A stretch of 64,000 nt of DNA from Crossiella cryophila (GCF_014204915.1 NZ_JACHMH010000001.1:3741001-3805000), one strand, 5' to 3'; positions 1 to 8,699 are shown, counted from the first letter of the stretch. Numbers and translations: made by a program. Notes: generated by a model from the letters alone, not told the origin.

Positions 1-344
1 GCGATCTGGACCGCGCCCTGTACTACGGCGGTCAGGCGCTGGAGCTGTTCCAGGTGATCCACGACCGCAAGTCACAGGGGGACACCCTCATTCGCCTGGC
101 TCGCACCGCCGGCGCACGCCGGGAGTTCGACCTGGCGTACGCCTACTGCGCGGAAGCTCTCGCCGCCCACCGTGAATGCGGCGACCGCTGGAGCGAGGCG
201 GCGGATCTGCAGGAGAAAGGCAACCTGCTGATACTGAGTGGCAGCGATGTGTCTGGCGCCCACAAATACTGGCGTTCCGCGCTGGAGATATTTGAGGATA
301 TCGATCGACTCAAGGCTGCCGAGATTTTGGCGATTCTCCCGTAG
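1..344 (+). CDS. C-terminal end of a TPR-repeat protein (5' truncated)
   Basis: The reading frame is open from base 3 and ends at the TAG at 342-344, so only about 113 C-terminal residues are seen and the start lies outside the window. The visible part is made of helix pairs with TPR character (ALYYGGQALELF, AYAYCAEALAAH, AHKYWRSALEIFEDI), the type of repeat that ends AfsR/SARP-like and other NB-ARC-TPR regulators of actinomycetes. Assignment to that regulator class is inference, because no DNA-binding or ATPase domain is visible. Nothing ties it to the genes downstream, which start after about 275 non-coding bases. Confidence 0.6.
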   Translation, partial: DLDRALYYGGQALELFQVIHDRKSQGDTLIRLARTAGARREFDLAYAYCAEALAAHRECGDRWSEAADLQEKGNLLILSGSDVSGAHKYWRSALEIFEDIDRLKAAEILAILP

Positions 345-620
345 TCGAAGACTGTCCTGGGTGCCGATCTTGCCGCGCCGGCAGGCGGCCACGTCCTGCC
401 TGTCCGGCCACCCACTGCGACCAGTCAGGACTCCTTGACCAGTGCATCGTGCACGCGGATCGCCGACCTGACTGCCAGCTTACGGTAGCTCCAATGGGGG
501 TTGTATTCGTTGTACAACCTTACAACCCCTGTCGCAACGCCAGAAAATTCGACATAGTTTCTGTATGTGTTACGCAAGTCAGCACCTCTATTTGCAATTT
601 TGTCCTGGCGGGGGTGCGTC
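345..620. promoter_or_regulatory. Upstream region of the ATPase gene with two inverted repeats
   Basis: No gene is visible here. From about 480 to 610 the base composition is clearly richer in A+T than its surroundings. It holds an 8-base inverted repeat, GGGGTTGT (497-504) with ACAACCCC (522-529), and inside it a perfect 10-base palindrome GTTGTACAAC (509-518). The layout fits an operator or a hairpin in front of the gene starting at 621. The regulator is unknown. Confidence 0.45.
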
Positions 621-1949
621 ATGAGCAACGCCCGCCTCGTTGTCTGCGGACTGCCGAGTGAAATGGTTGTGGTCGGATTACAGCAATCACCGCTGAGCTG
701 CTATCTCGAACCGGTAGCCGAGAACATCGACCAGCTTCGGCTCATGACCGACGGCGCCGACCCGCTCATTCGCGGCGGCAGGCCACTCGTCTTCGTCATC
801 ACCGACACCGCCGGGCCACTGGCTGACGTGGCCACCTGGATCGAGCTGATGTCGGCTCAGCCAGCCGAGGAAGTCGCGGTGGTCCTGGTGGACACCGGTT
901 CCGCGGACAAGCGCGCCTCGCCTGCGCACCAGGAGCGTGTGCTTGTCCACACCTGGGGCCAGCCGGACACCGAACCCGCCGGCCTCTTCGAGAGCGTGGG
1001 CACCGCGCTCGCACACCTGCAACCAGACAGTCACCCGGCTCCGAAACGCGTCACCGAGCCACATGTCCTCGTCGTGGCCACCACCCGGGGCGGCGCAGGC
1101 GGTTCCACCGTCGCGCTCTCCCTGGCCGCCTACCTCGGCGCCCAGACCACCAGGAGCAAGCGGGTCTGCCTGCTCGACCTGGACCTGAGCACCCCTGCGT
1201 TGGCCAGCATGACCGGCGCCACGCCGAACACCACCCAGCCGCTGCTGCTCGAACGCCACATCACCCTGGGCGTGATCAACCGCCACGTCACTCCGCTGCC
1301 CGCATGGCGAATCGACCTCCTGCCCGGCTGCACCACGCCGCTGGAGTCCCGATTCGTCCCGCCGGCCGCGGTAGCGGCGACCGTCGACCTCCTCGCCGGG
1401 CACTACGACCTCGTCGTCATCGACGCCGGCCGCCTCCGCTGGGACCTCGACGGTCCGGAGCACACCATGATCGAGTCCGCCAGCCAGGTCCTGATCGTCG
1501 CCGACCCCGCCCGCAACACCGTCAACGGCCTTGAACACCTCTCCACCACACTGTGCGGACCCACCGGCCATGACTTCCCAGCTCGCCACACCGGCCTGGT
1601 CTGGAACCGGGTCCGCGCCAGTCCCACCCCGGTCGAGTTCATCGACCAGCACGGCAGCGACCTCGTCGAGCTTGCCCATCTGCCCGACATCAGCGACAAC
1701 TCGGCACATGCCGCCACAACTGGCCAGGGCGGGCAACGTCCGCTCGACAACCCCGCCTGGGCCGCCAGGATCCACCTCCTTCTGGAAGCGGTCGCCGGAC
1801 CGGGTTGCGTCACTCCGGCCACCCCGGACGTCGCCGACCTGCTGCCCACCCTGCATCGTGACGGCACACCCCGCACCGAGATCCGGGTCCGCCGCAAGTT
1901 CTTGTCCCGCTTCGTCCTCACCGCGCAGACAGCCGGACGGAAGACGTGA
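621..1949 (+). CDS. ParA/TadZ(CpaE)-like P-loop protein with degenerate Walker A
   Basis: A 442-residue protein. An N-terminal part of about 140 residues resembles a receiver-like domain and is followed by a MinD/ParA-type fold: Walker A region RGGAGGST (residues 156-163), CLLDLDLSTPAL and LVVIDAG strands. Both lysines that define the deviant Walker A box are absent: Arg156 replaces the signature lysine and Gly161 the P-loop lysine. TadZ/CpaE proteins, which localise pilus or secretion machinery, are known for atypical Walker A boxes, so a localisation or scaffold role is more likely than active ATP hydrolysis (inference). I chose ATG 621, preceded by GGGGGTG, over an upstream in-frame start at 567. 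It overlaps the next gene by 4 bases (GTGA). Confidence 0.65.
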   Translation: MSNARLVVCGLPSEMVVVGLQQSPLSCYLEPVAENIDQLRLMTDGADPLIRGGRPLVFVITDTAGPLADVATWIELMSAQPAEEVAVVLVDTGSADKRASPAHQERVLVHTWGQPDTEPAGLFESVGTALAHLQPDSHPAPKRVTEPHVLVVATTRGGAGGSTVALSLAAYLGAQTTRSKRVCLLDLDLSTPALASMTGATPNTTQPLLLERHITLGVINRHVTPLPAWRIDLLPGCTTPLESRFVPPAAVAATVDLLAGHYDLVVIDAGRLRWDLDGPEHTMIESASQVLIVADPARNTVNGLEHLSTTLCGPTGHDFPARHTGLVWNRVRASPTPVEFIDQHGSDLVELAHLPDISDNSAHAATTGQGGQRPLDNPAWAARIHLLLEAVAGPGCVTPATPDVADLLPTLHRDGTPRTEIRVRRKFLSRFVLTAQTAGRKT

Positions 1950-3373
1950 CCGCCATGGTCAGCCGGCCGAGCCTTAACCACATCAGGCAGCTCTGCGCCG
2001 CGCACACCAGCCTGGACATCGACGCCCTCACCGCCCTGGCACCGATCGCCGCCGATGGCCACCGCGCTCACCTCGTCCTGCACATCGCCGCCCATTGCCA
2101 GGACTGGATAGCTGGGCGCAGCACGCCGCCGGAGTTCATCACCTTGTCCAAGCACGCCAAGGGACTCAACTGGGACGCCGCGCGGCACAGCGCCGACGAT
2201 CCCGCCCAACGCGCCGAACTCGAACTGCGGCGCAGCATCGGCGAGGTCGCCACCACCCACCTGGTGCGCCTGGCCGAACCGCTCGTCCAACGCGTTGTCC
2301 GGCAGCTCATGCACCGGACGGCCAGCCGTACCGCGGTGCTGGACACCGGCGACATGCTCAACGTCGCACGCCTGGCCGTGACTCAGGGCATCTGGGCTTA
2401 CGACCCGGCCCGCTGCTCCGGTCCGTACTATCTGCGGCGCTGGATCGAAGAACACGCTCACCGCAACGCCGCACCGGTGATGTACCAGGTCAGCGTGCCC
2501 ACCCGGACCCATCGGAAGTTCGTGCGCCTGGCCGCGGTCCGGGCCACCCTCGCCAGCCAGCTCAACCGGGAACCAACCCACGGCGAACTCCTCGCTCACC
2601 CGGACTCGGGTTTCACTCAGGCGGACCTCGACGACGAGCGCGCGACCAGGCCACGCCGGTGCCGCACCGGCGCCGGCTTGAACCCGGGTTTGCCGGAGGA
2701 CCTCTCCGCCGAAATCGATCCGATGGTGCCCGCCACCCACGACCGCGCCGACTCGCAGCCGAACGACGTCGAGACCGAGGTGATCGACAAGCTGGGCGAA
2801 CAGCGGCAATTGGCCGCGGTCGGTTGGCGCGCCGCCGTGCAGATCCTCCAGCTCGGCGAGCAGCAGACCGAGATCCTTGCCCGGCACGCCGGACTTCCGC
2901 CGCACGAGTCCCTCAGCGAATCCCAGCGCTCCGAGGACACCATCGCGGCCCACCTCGGTCTGCCCGCCGCGATGGTCCACGAGGTGCTCATGGAGATCCG
3001 CTGCCAGCTCAGCTTCACCGCCGGCCGCCTGCACCACATCCTCGGCCGACTGTCCACTGAGGACATCGAACAGCTGGAGCTGGTGACCTTCCAGCGGTAC
3101 CTGGGCCCGCTTCCAGCGGACTCGCCGCCACCGAGCCCGCTACCCAGGTTGTTGACCATGCCGCTGCCGACCGGCCTGCCGCAGCCCCGGACGGAGGACC
3201 GGTCGAACCAGCCGACGCCGGTCAGCCGGTACCTGTGCGGACACTGCGGATGGCGGGGCCACGAACGGGCAAGGCAACCACGCTTCGTTCTCCGGCAACT
3301 ACGTTGTCCGGACTGCGACCGCTGCGCCGACCTCACGACTGAGACCAGCGGGGTAGCAAATCCCCAGTCCTGA
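1946..3373 (+). CDS. Sigma-70-like protein with C-terminal zinc ribbon
   Basis: 475 residues. The segment around residues 125-175 (DTGDMLNVARLAVTQGIWAY, then YYLRRWIEEHAHRNA) has the layout of sigma-70 region 2. It is followed by a region-3-like stretch (VSVPTRTHRKFVRL... LNREPTHGEL) and, near 305-365, a region-4-like helix-turn-helix (EDTIAAHLGLPAAMVHEVL). The C-terminus carries a four-cysteine ribbon, CGHCGW...CPDC, not part of ordinary sigma factors. The gene starts with GTG inside the stop of the upstream ATPase gene, so the two are probably co-translated. Role inferred: a divergent sigma factor or promoter-binding regulator of the accessory cluster. A decayed sigma fold used for another purpose is possible. 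Confidence 0.55.
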   Translation: MTAMVSRPSLNHIRQLCAAHTSLDIDALTALAPIAADGHRAHLVLHIAAHCQDWIAGRSTPPEFITLSKHAKGLNWDAARHSADDPAQRAELELRRSIGEVATTHLVRLAEPLVQRVVRQLMHRTASRTAVLDTGDMLNVARLAVTQGIWAYDPARCSGPYYLRRWIEEHAHRNAAPVMYQVSVPTRTHRKFVRLAAVRATLASQLNREPTHGELLAHPDSGFTQADLDDERATRPRRCRTGAGLNPGLPEDLSAEIDPMVPATHDRADSQPNDVETEVIDKLGEQRQLAAVGWRAAVQILQLGEQQTEILARHAGLPPHESLSESQRSEDTIAAHLGLPAAMVHEVLMEIRCQLSFTAGRLHHILGRLSTEDIEQLELVTFQRYLGPLPADSPPPSPLPRLLTMPLPTGLPQPRTEDRSNQPTPVSRYLCGHCGWRGHERARQPRFVLRQLRCPDCDRCADLTTETSGVANPQS

Positions 3374-3385
3374 ACCGACACGCCT

Positions 3386-3859
3386 TCAGGCGAGGTCTGC
3401 GGCATCCTCGGAAGCCGCCGAAGCAAGCCGGTCCTCCCAATACCCCCGGACGAGCGGGGCGACCACGGTCGTGGCGATCTGAATCGCCTCGCCACGGCTG
3501 AATCGGAACCTGCGATCCAGCTCCGGAGTCCACTTCGGCACCGCCTTCTCCCACAACCCATGCCCGACCCGGTCGAAGGAGGCGTCGTCATACCGGACCG
3601 CCCAGCACAGCCCGTCGATGTCGTCATCCCCGCAGTGGACGACCAGGACCGCCAGATCCGGCCGATCCTCAGCTGAATCGTTGGGCCACAAAGGGAACCG
3701 GAACTCGGTGGCGTGAGCAAGCAGTCCCCGGCCGGAGTAGACCCCGGCCGCGGGTCCGCCGGGCCGGAACCGCACCGTCCACCAAGCGATCAGGCCCAGC
3801 ACGACGAATCCGACGATGAAGCCTGCGGCGACGATGACGTCGCGAAGTTCTGGAGACAT
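3386..3859 (-). CDS. Small single-span membrane protein, function unknown
   Basis: 157 residues starting MSPELRDVIV. One strong transmembrane helix lies at about residues 8-30 (VIVAAGFIVGFVVLGLIAWW), followed by a soluble domain of about 120 residues with an acidic segment (CGDDDIDGLCWAVRYDD) and a final EDAADLA. I recognise no family. The ATG at 3859 was chosen because the hydrophobic segment follows it at once; the frame stays open upstream but that part has no protein-like character. The gene converges with the sigma-like gene (12 bases between their ends) and diverges from the SecA-like gene. Confidence 0.55.
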   Translation of the reverse strand: MSPELRDVIVAAGFIVGFVVLGLIAWWTVRFRPGGPAAGVYSGRGLLAHATEFRFPLWPNDSAEDRPDLAVLVVHCGDDDIDGLCWAVRYDDASFDRVGHGLWEKAVPKWTPELDRRFRFSRGEAIQIATTVVAPLVRGYWEDRLASAASEDAADLA

Positions 3860-3979
3860 CTTCAATCCCTTCCCCGAGGCCAACACGTCCGGTCGGCCGA
3901 GCACTTCTCGGCAGACCAGGTAACGCCCGCTGCCACGCTGACCAGGCGCCGCCCGACTAACCTGGTTGTGCTGCAACGG

Positions 3980-6265
3980 ATGCTCATGGCGGTGGAGAGT
4001 CGGGTTCCCGGGCGATTCCGTGCGATCGTGCGCGATTGCACCGCCCTCCAACGCCGGTACCATGGCTGTACTGACGCCGAGCTGACCGCGCGTTATCAAC
4101 GGCTGCGCGCGTTGGCAGGCCGGCGGTCGCCACCCCGGTACCTGATGGCGCACACCTTCGCTGTCGGCAGGGAAGCCGCTCGACGTGCCCTGGGGATGGC
4201 ACACCGACCCATGCAACTACTCGGCGCGGCAGCGGTCGCCCACAACCGGATCGCCGAGATCGCCACCGGCGAGGGCAAGACCATCACGCTGTTCCTCGCC
4301 GCGGTTTTCCACGCCCTGCCCGGCAACGGCGTACACGTCATGACCGCCAACCCCTACCTCGCCACCCGGGATGCAGCCGCACTCGCACCCGCGTATCGCT
4401 TGCTCGGGCTGACCGTCCACGCCTTGCCGGAGACCGCCGACCGGGAACAGCGCCGCCTCGCCTACGCCGCCGACGTCACCTACGGGACCGTCACCGAGTT
4501 CGGCTTCGACCACCTCCGGGACAACCTGGTCACCGACCCCGCTGACCGTGTCCGCCGCGGGGCGCCCGTGGCGATCCTGGACGAGGCGGACGCGGTGCTG
4601 GTCGACGAGGCCAACACCCCACTGGTCCTCACGACCTCGACGGGGTCCCCAACCTCGCCACGGGTCAGTGCGCTGGCCGCCGCTGTCCCGCAACTCGCAC
4701 CCGTACTCGACTACCGCGGCAACCTGGCAGCGGGCACGGTCGGCTACACCGACCACGGCTGGCAGCGCCTCCGCCACCTGTGCGCCGCCACACCCGATGC
4801 CTGGTGCTCTCCGAGTTTTCTGACCTCGGCGCAGAACGCCCTCGCCGCGCACCTGCTCTACGAGGCCGGCCGCGACTACCTGGTCGACCAAGGCCAGGTG
4901 GTGCTCCTGGATGTCCACACTGGACGGTCTCTTCCTGGGCGTCGCCTGTCCGATGGGCTGCACCAGGCGTTGGAGGCGAAGGAGAACGTTCCGGTGCACG
5001 CCGATCCGGTCCCGCAGGCATCGATCAGCGTGCAGCGGTTCCTACGGCAATACCGCGCCCTTGGCGGGGTGAGCGGCACGGTGATCACCGAGGCCGCTGA
5101 ACTCCACGACACCTACCGGCTTCCCGTCGTCCGCATTCCGGCGCACCGGCCCCTGCGGCGCGAAGACCTGCCCGACCAGCTCTACCTGACCGCCGCCAAA
5201 CGCGACATCGCCCTGATCGACCAGGCTGCTTCCGCACACAGCCAGGGACGATCGGTGCTCATCAGCGCACCCAGCATCGCCGTTGTGCGGTCGTTGTCCA
5301 CTCGACTGACCAAGGTCGGCATCTGCCACCAAGTGCTGACCGCGGAGCATGATGACGTCGAAGCCGCGATCGTGGCCGGAGCCGGAGAGCTGGGCGCGGT
5401 CACCGTGGCCACCGCGTTGGCTGGCCGCGGCACCGATATCCGCCTTGGCGGACCGGTTGGTGCCATGGCACAGCGGATCCGCGGGCTCGGCGGGCTCCTG
5501 GTCCTCTCCGCTGGGAGGTCGACGTCCCGGCGAACTGACCGGCAACTCGCCGGACGGGCTGGCAGACAAGGAGATCCCGGCGCAACGCGGTTCCTGCTCT
5601 CGGCCGAGGATGACCTCCTGTTGGACAACGCCCCGAGCGAGCTACGCCGACTGGTCGATGCGTCCCCGCCGCACCCCGGTACACCGCTTGTCGGGTGGCC
5701 AGTCGATCGACTTGTCCATCGAGCGCAGGCCGTCGCGGACTGGCGCCGGTTCGCCGAACGGCGGCAGACACGGCGCTACGACGAGGTGATCGGCCACCAG
5801 GACAAGGTGGTGACGCGAAGCAGGAACGAGATCCTTACCGGCGATCTCCGCGAGGTGTTGGCCGCGCTTGCCTTCAGGGGCAGCGAATGGTCGCCCGACA
5901 CGCTCCGCCTGCTGGATCCGCGGCCGTGGCCAGCGGTCACCTACTCCGGCCCGGACGGGATTACGGTGGCAGTGCAGGATCGGATCGCCGATGCCCTGAC
6001 CCGCCAAAGGGACGAGGAGATCCGAGTTCGCCTGCTGGCTGTTGTCGATCAGGCGTGGGCGGAACACCTCCAGGTGCTGCTGGCACACCAGGACGCCAGC
6101 CACACCGCGGTCTGGTCCCGCACCGACCCGGCCGAGGAGTTCCGGCGCCTCGCCATCATCAGCTACCGGGAACTCCGCCTCCGCACCCGGCGAGACCTCC
6201 TCCGTGCACTTCTGCACGACCAGCCGCTGGCAAAACTGCCCAAACGAGCGCGGGAGGCACCTTGA
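3980..6265 (+). CDS. SecA-family translocation ATPase paralogue
   Basis: About 761 residues from ATG 3980 (GTG 3968 and ATG 3986 are alternatives). SecA motor motifs occur in order: IATGEGKT Walker A (Lys about 100), VTYGTVTEFGFDHLRDN, LDEADAVLVDEANTPL (Walker B about 201), a preprotein cross-linking insert ending GRRLSDGLHQALEAKEN, VSGT, ATALAGRGTDIRLGG and QLAGRAGRQGDPGATRF. A helical scaffold/wing part follows. It is shorter than housekeeping SecA and lacks the C-terminal zinc-binding tail, and many conserved positions are altered, so it is a SecA2-like accessory ATPase that would power export of specific substrates at the membrane (inference). A preceding stretch that keeps the frame open overlaps the opposite gene and is not SecA-like. 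Confidence 0.75.
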   Translation: MLMAVESRVPGRFRAIVRDCTALQRRYHGCTDAELTARYQRLRALAGRRSPPRYLMAHTFAVGREAARRALGMAHRPMQLLGAAAVAHNRIAEIATGEGKTITLFLAAVFHALPGNGVHVMTANPYLATRDAAALAPAYRLLGLTVHALPETADREQRRLAYAADVTYGTVTEFGFDHLRDNLVTDPADRVRRGAPVAILDEADAVLVDEANTPLVLTTSTGSPTSPRVSALAAAVPQLAPVLDYRGNLAAGTVGYTDHGWQRLRHLCAATPDAWCSPSFLTSAQNALAAHLLYEAGRDYLVDQGQVVLLDVHTGRSLPGRRLSDGLHQALEAKENVPVHADPVPQASISVQRFLRQYRALGGVSGTVITEAAELHDTYRLPVVRIPAHRPLRREDLPDQLYLTAAKRDIALIDQAASAHSQGRSVLISAPSIAVVRSLSTRLTKVGICHQVLTAEHDDVEAAIVAGAGELGAVTVATALAGRGTDIRLGGPVGAMAQRIRGLGGLLVLSAGRSTSRRTDRQLAGRAGRQGDPGATRFLLSAEDDLLLDNAPSELRRLVDASPPHPGTPLVGWPVDRLVHRAQAVADWRRFAERRQTRRYDEVIGHQDKVVTRSRNEILTGDLREVLAALAFRGSEWSPDTLRLLDPRPWPAVTYSGPDGITVAVQDRIADALTRQRDEEIRVRLLAVVDQAWAEHLQVLLAHQDASHTAVWSRTDPAEEFRRLAIISYRELRLRTRRDLLRALLHDQPLAKLPKRAREAP

Positions 6266-6492
6266 CCGGGTACCTGCCTCCCGAACAGCGCGACGTTTGT
6301 TGCGCGGCGCCGACGCCACCCGCCGGACCTAGATGAGCCTGGGTGCGTCCGCTCTTGCTCGGCTCGGAGCAGACCACGATCGGCGACGGCATGCGCCCAA
6401 GACCACGGCGCGGCGGCGAGGGGGAACCGAAAGTGCCGCCACGTGGTCCCCGTCCGCCTCCAACAGCACCGGCGACGCGGGCGCGGTCAATT

Positions 6493-7266
6493 TCAGTGCG
6501 AACCTGCCGTGCGTTGCTCACGGGTTGACGTTTCGCCTGGTTGAGAGTCGTTGGCGGTGGTTGACGGGCGGGCCTGCCACCAGCTCTGGACGGCCTGGAG
6601 GATCTCCTGGCCCACGCGGTCAAGGAACTCGGACGCGTCGGCCAGCCGGGCGCCGGCCGGGGTGTCAGAACCCAGAATTGTGGCGGTGCGGCGGGCACCC
6701 TCGGCCAGCAGGGTGTTGCGCTGGGCGCTGGCCAGCAGCGACCGGTACCACAGGTCGCCCCCCAGGACGTAGCGCTCCCGCCGCCCCGAGGTGTCACGCT
6801 CTCGCCGGATGAGTTCCTGCGCCTCCAGGTAGCCGACCGCCTTGGAGACCGAAGCCGGACTGACCCGCAGCCGCCGCACCAGTTCGGCGGCGGTGAGGCT
6901 GCCGGAGTCCGTGGCGTACAGGCAGGCGAACACGCTGGCCGCCATCTGCGGCAGGCCGGTCTGGGTCAGCATGGCGGTGAGTTCGGCGAAGGCGGCGGCC
7001 ACTGCCTCCGGGGCGCGCCCGTACTGGTCCGCAGCTGTAGGCGCCGACCGCGCCGGGGCGCTCTTACGCCGGCGCGCACGCCGGACGGAGGCCCGCTGCG
7101 CATCCCCGGCCCGGTAGCCGGCGACCCCGCCATTGCGGGCCACCTCGCGGGTGACCGTGGACGTGGGCCGTCCCAAACTCCGGGCGATGTCGGCGTACCC
7201 GCGTCCGGCGGCCAGTCCCGCGGCGATGTGCTGCCGGTCCTGCGAGGTCAACCTGCCTGCGGGCAT
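6493..7266 (-). CDS. MarR/GbsR-type regulator with an extra N-terminal transposase-like HTH
   Basis: 257 residues starting MPAGRLTSQDRQ, with a good ribosome binding site (GGAGAAGGAG) before ATG 7266. Residues 1-55 (IAAGLAAGRGYADIARSLGR, PTSTVTREVARNGG) match the helix-turn-helix at the front of IS30-type transposases. A basic linker (RRARRRKSAPARS) leads to a GbsR/MarR winged helix (LTAAELVRRLRVSPASVSKA, residues about 130-190) and a helical C-terminus. Two different DNA-binding units in one regulator are unusual. It is transcribed away from a DUF418 membrane protein, and control of that gene is likely. A palindrome over the -10 box of the neighbour is a possible site. Confidence 0.7.
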   Translation of the reverse strand: MPAGRLTSQDRQHIAAGLAAGRGYADIARSLGRPTSTVTREVARNGGVAGYRAGDAQRASVRRARRRKSAPARSAPTAADQYGRAPEAVAAAFAELTAMLTQTGLPQMAASVFACLYATDSGSLTAAELVRRLRVSPASVSKAVGYLEAQELIRRERDTSGRRERYVLGGDLWYRSLLASAQRNTLLAEGARRTATILGSDTPAGARLADASEFLDRVGQEILQAVQSWWQARPSTTANDSQPGETSTREQRTAGSH

Positions 7267-7416
7267 CAACGCTCCTTCTCCAACCACTCGCGGGTGTCCG
7301 GCACTAGTCCCATCGCAACACTACCTGAACCACAGCGTTGCATTTAGCGACAGCGCCAACGCAAGAACTGCGCCCATCTGAGCAGTTCATACGCGTCCAT
7401 AGGGTCATCATCGTCG

Positions 7417-7445
7417 TTGACGACTTGGTAAACGCTACGTAGCTT
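7417..7445 (+). promoter_or_regulatory. Promoter with palindromic operator before the DUF418 gene
   Basis: TTGACG at 7417-7422 and TAGCTT at 7440-7445 are separated by 17 bases. A perfect 10-base palindrome GCTACGTAGC (7434-7443) covers the -10 box, as expected for a repressor site. The divergently encoded MarR/GbsR-type protein is the obvious candidate regulator (inference). Confidence 0.5.
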
Positions 7446-7499
7446 TCGCCACATCGTGAAGGACAAGACAGCTGCCTCCCGAATAGGACGACACCTGAC

Positions 7500-8699
7500 A
7501 TGACCACCGACCCTGTCCCGGCCGGCTCCGGCCGCCTGCCGACCTCCGCCGATCCGGGCTCGCGGGGAGCCGCAGCGGTCACCGGCGGCCGTTCCCTGGC
7601 GCCGGACCTCGCGCGCGGCCTGATGCTCTTGCTCATCGCCCTGGCCCACGCGCCCGGGTTCCTCAGCTCCTGGCGATCCGGCATGCCGCAACTCGACGAC
7701 GTCGTGCTGTTCGTCAAGTCGCTGATCGCCGACAACCAGGCCCGCGCCATGTTCGTGGTCCTGTTCGGCTACGGCATGGGGCAGCTCACCCACCGGCATA
7801 AAGCCCGTGGCGGCGACTGGCCGAGCTTGCGCGCCCTGCTGCGACGGCGCGGGCTCTGGCTCGTCGTCATCGGGTTCGCCCACACCATCCTGCTGGTGCC
7901 CATCGACATCGTGGCCATCTACGGCCTCACCCTGCTGCTGTGTACCCCGCTAGTCCGCGCCAGCGACAAGACACTCGGCTGGACCGCCGCCCTGTCCCTG
8001 GTGCCCGCGACGCTGCTGCTGGCCTGGCAGAGCGTGACCGCCCAGCTCGGCGCGGCGGCCGGGACACCGGTCACCTTCGCGCCGTTCATGGAGCCCAGTT
8101 ACGGCGCGCACGTGCTCGCCAACGTGACCAAGCCGGCCCAGGCGGTCATCGGCATCGTCATGGTGCTGCCCGGAATGCTGCTGGGAATCTGGGCTGCCCG
8201 CCGCCGGTTCCTGGACCACCCGGCCCAGCACCGGTCGACGCTGCGCCGTGCCACCCTCGGCCTGCTCGCCCTGGCCCTGATCGGAAGGCTGCCCGCCGCC
8301 CTGCTGGCCGCCGGGGTGTGGAACAGCACGGACATCGGCGTGCACTGGACCGTCGCCATCGCGCACGACCTGACCGGGTACGCCGGCGGTATCGGCCTGG
8401 CCGCCGCCATCGGCCTGGCAAGTGCCCGGATCGGGGACCGGCCCGGACGGCTCACCATGGCGCTGGCCGCGTTGGGCCAACGGTCACTGACCTTCTACCT
8501 GTTCCAGTCCGCGGTCTGGCTGCTGCTGTTCTACCCGTTCACTCTGAACTTGCGCGACCAGGTGAGTTTGGCCGGTAGCTATGGCATCGCCGCGGCGGTC
8601 TTCGTCGTCTCGGTGCTGCTGGCCGAATGGATGCGCCGCACCGGAGCGCGCGGACCGATGGAGGTGTTGTTGCGCCGGATGTCGTACCCGCGCCGCTGA
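7500..8699 (+). CDS. DUF418 family membrane protein
   Basis: 399 residues with about eight to ten hydrophobic spans. After a Gly/Pro-rich N-terminus come RSLAPDLARGLMLLLIALAH, the typical DUF418 opening, and the DNQARAMFVVLFGYGMGQL segment, then a C-terminal half with the DUF418 pattern LGQRSLTFYLFQS. Members sit in the cytoplasmic membrane, are distantly related to acyltransferase-3 proteins and have no firmly known reaction; many lie next to MarR-type regulators in actinomycetes. The start at 7500 is preceded by GGACGACACC. Divergent from the regulator gene at 6493-7266, so likely controlled by it (inference). Confidence 0.75.
   Translation: MTTDPVPAGSGRLPTSADPGSRGAAAVTGGRSLAPDLARGLMLLLIALAHAPGFLSSWRSGMPQLDDVVLFVKSLIADNQARAMFVVLFGYGMGQLTHRHKARGGDWPSLRALLRRRGLWLVVIGFAHTILLVPIDIVAIYGLTLLLCTPLVRASDKTLGWTAALSLVPATLLLAWQSVTAQLGAAAGTPVTFAPFMEPSYGAHVLANVTKPAQAVIGIVMVLPGMLLGIWAARRRFLDHPAQHRSTLRRATLGLLALALIGRLPAALLAAGVWNSTDIGVHWTVAIAHDLTGYAGGIGLAAAIGLASARIGDRPGRLTMALAALGQRSLTFYLFQSAVWLLLFYPFTLNLRDQVSLAGSYGIAAAVFVVSVLLAEWMRRTGARGPMEVLLRRMSYPRR

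Noticed and set aside
3713-3979. N-terminal extension of the SecA-like protein
   Set aside because: The extra residues are low complexity, lie opposite the start and membrane helix of the minus-strand gene, and have no SecA similarity.
6266-6492. Small genes between the SecA-like and regulator genes
   Set aside because: The open frames are Arg/Pro-rich, lack ribosome sites and overlap conserved genes; nothing supports them.
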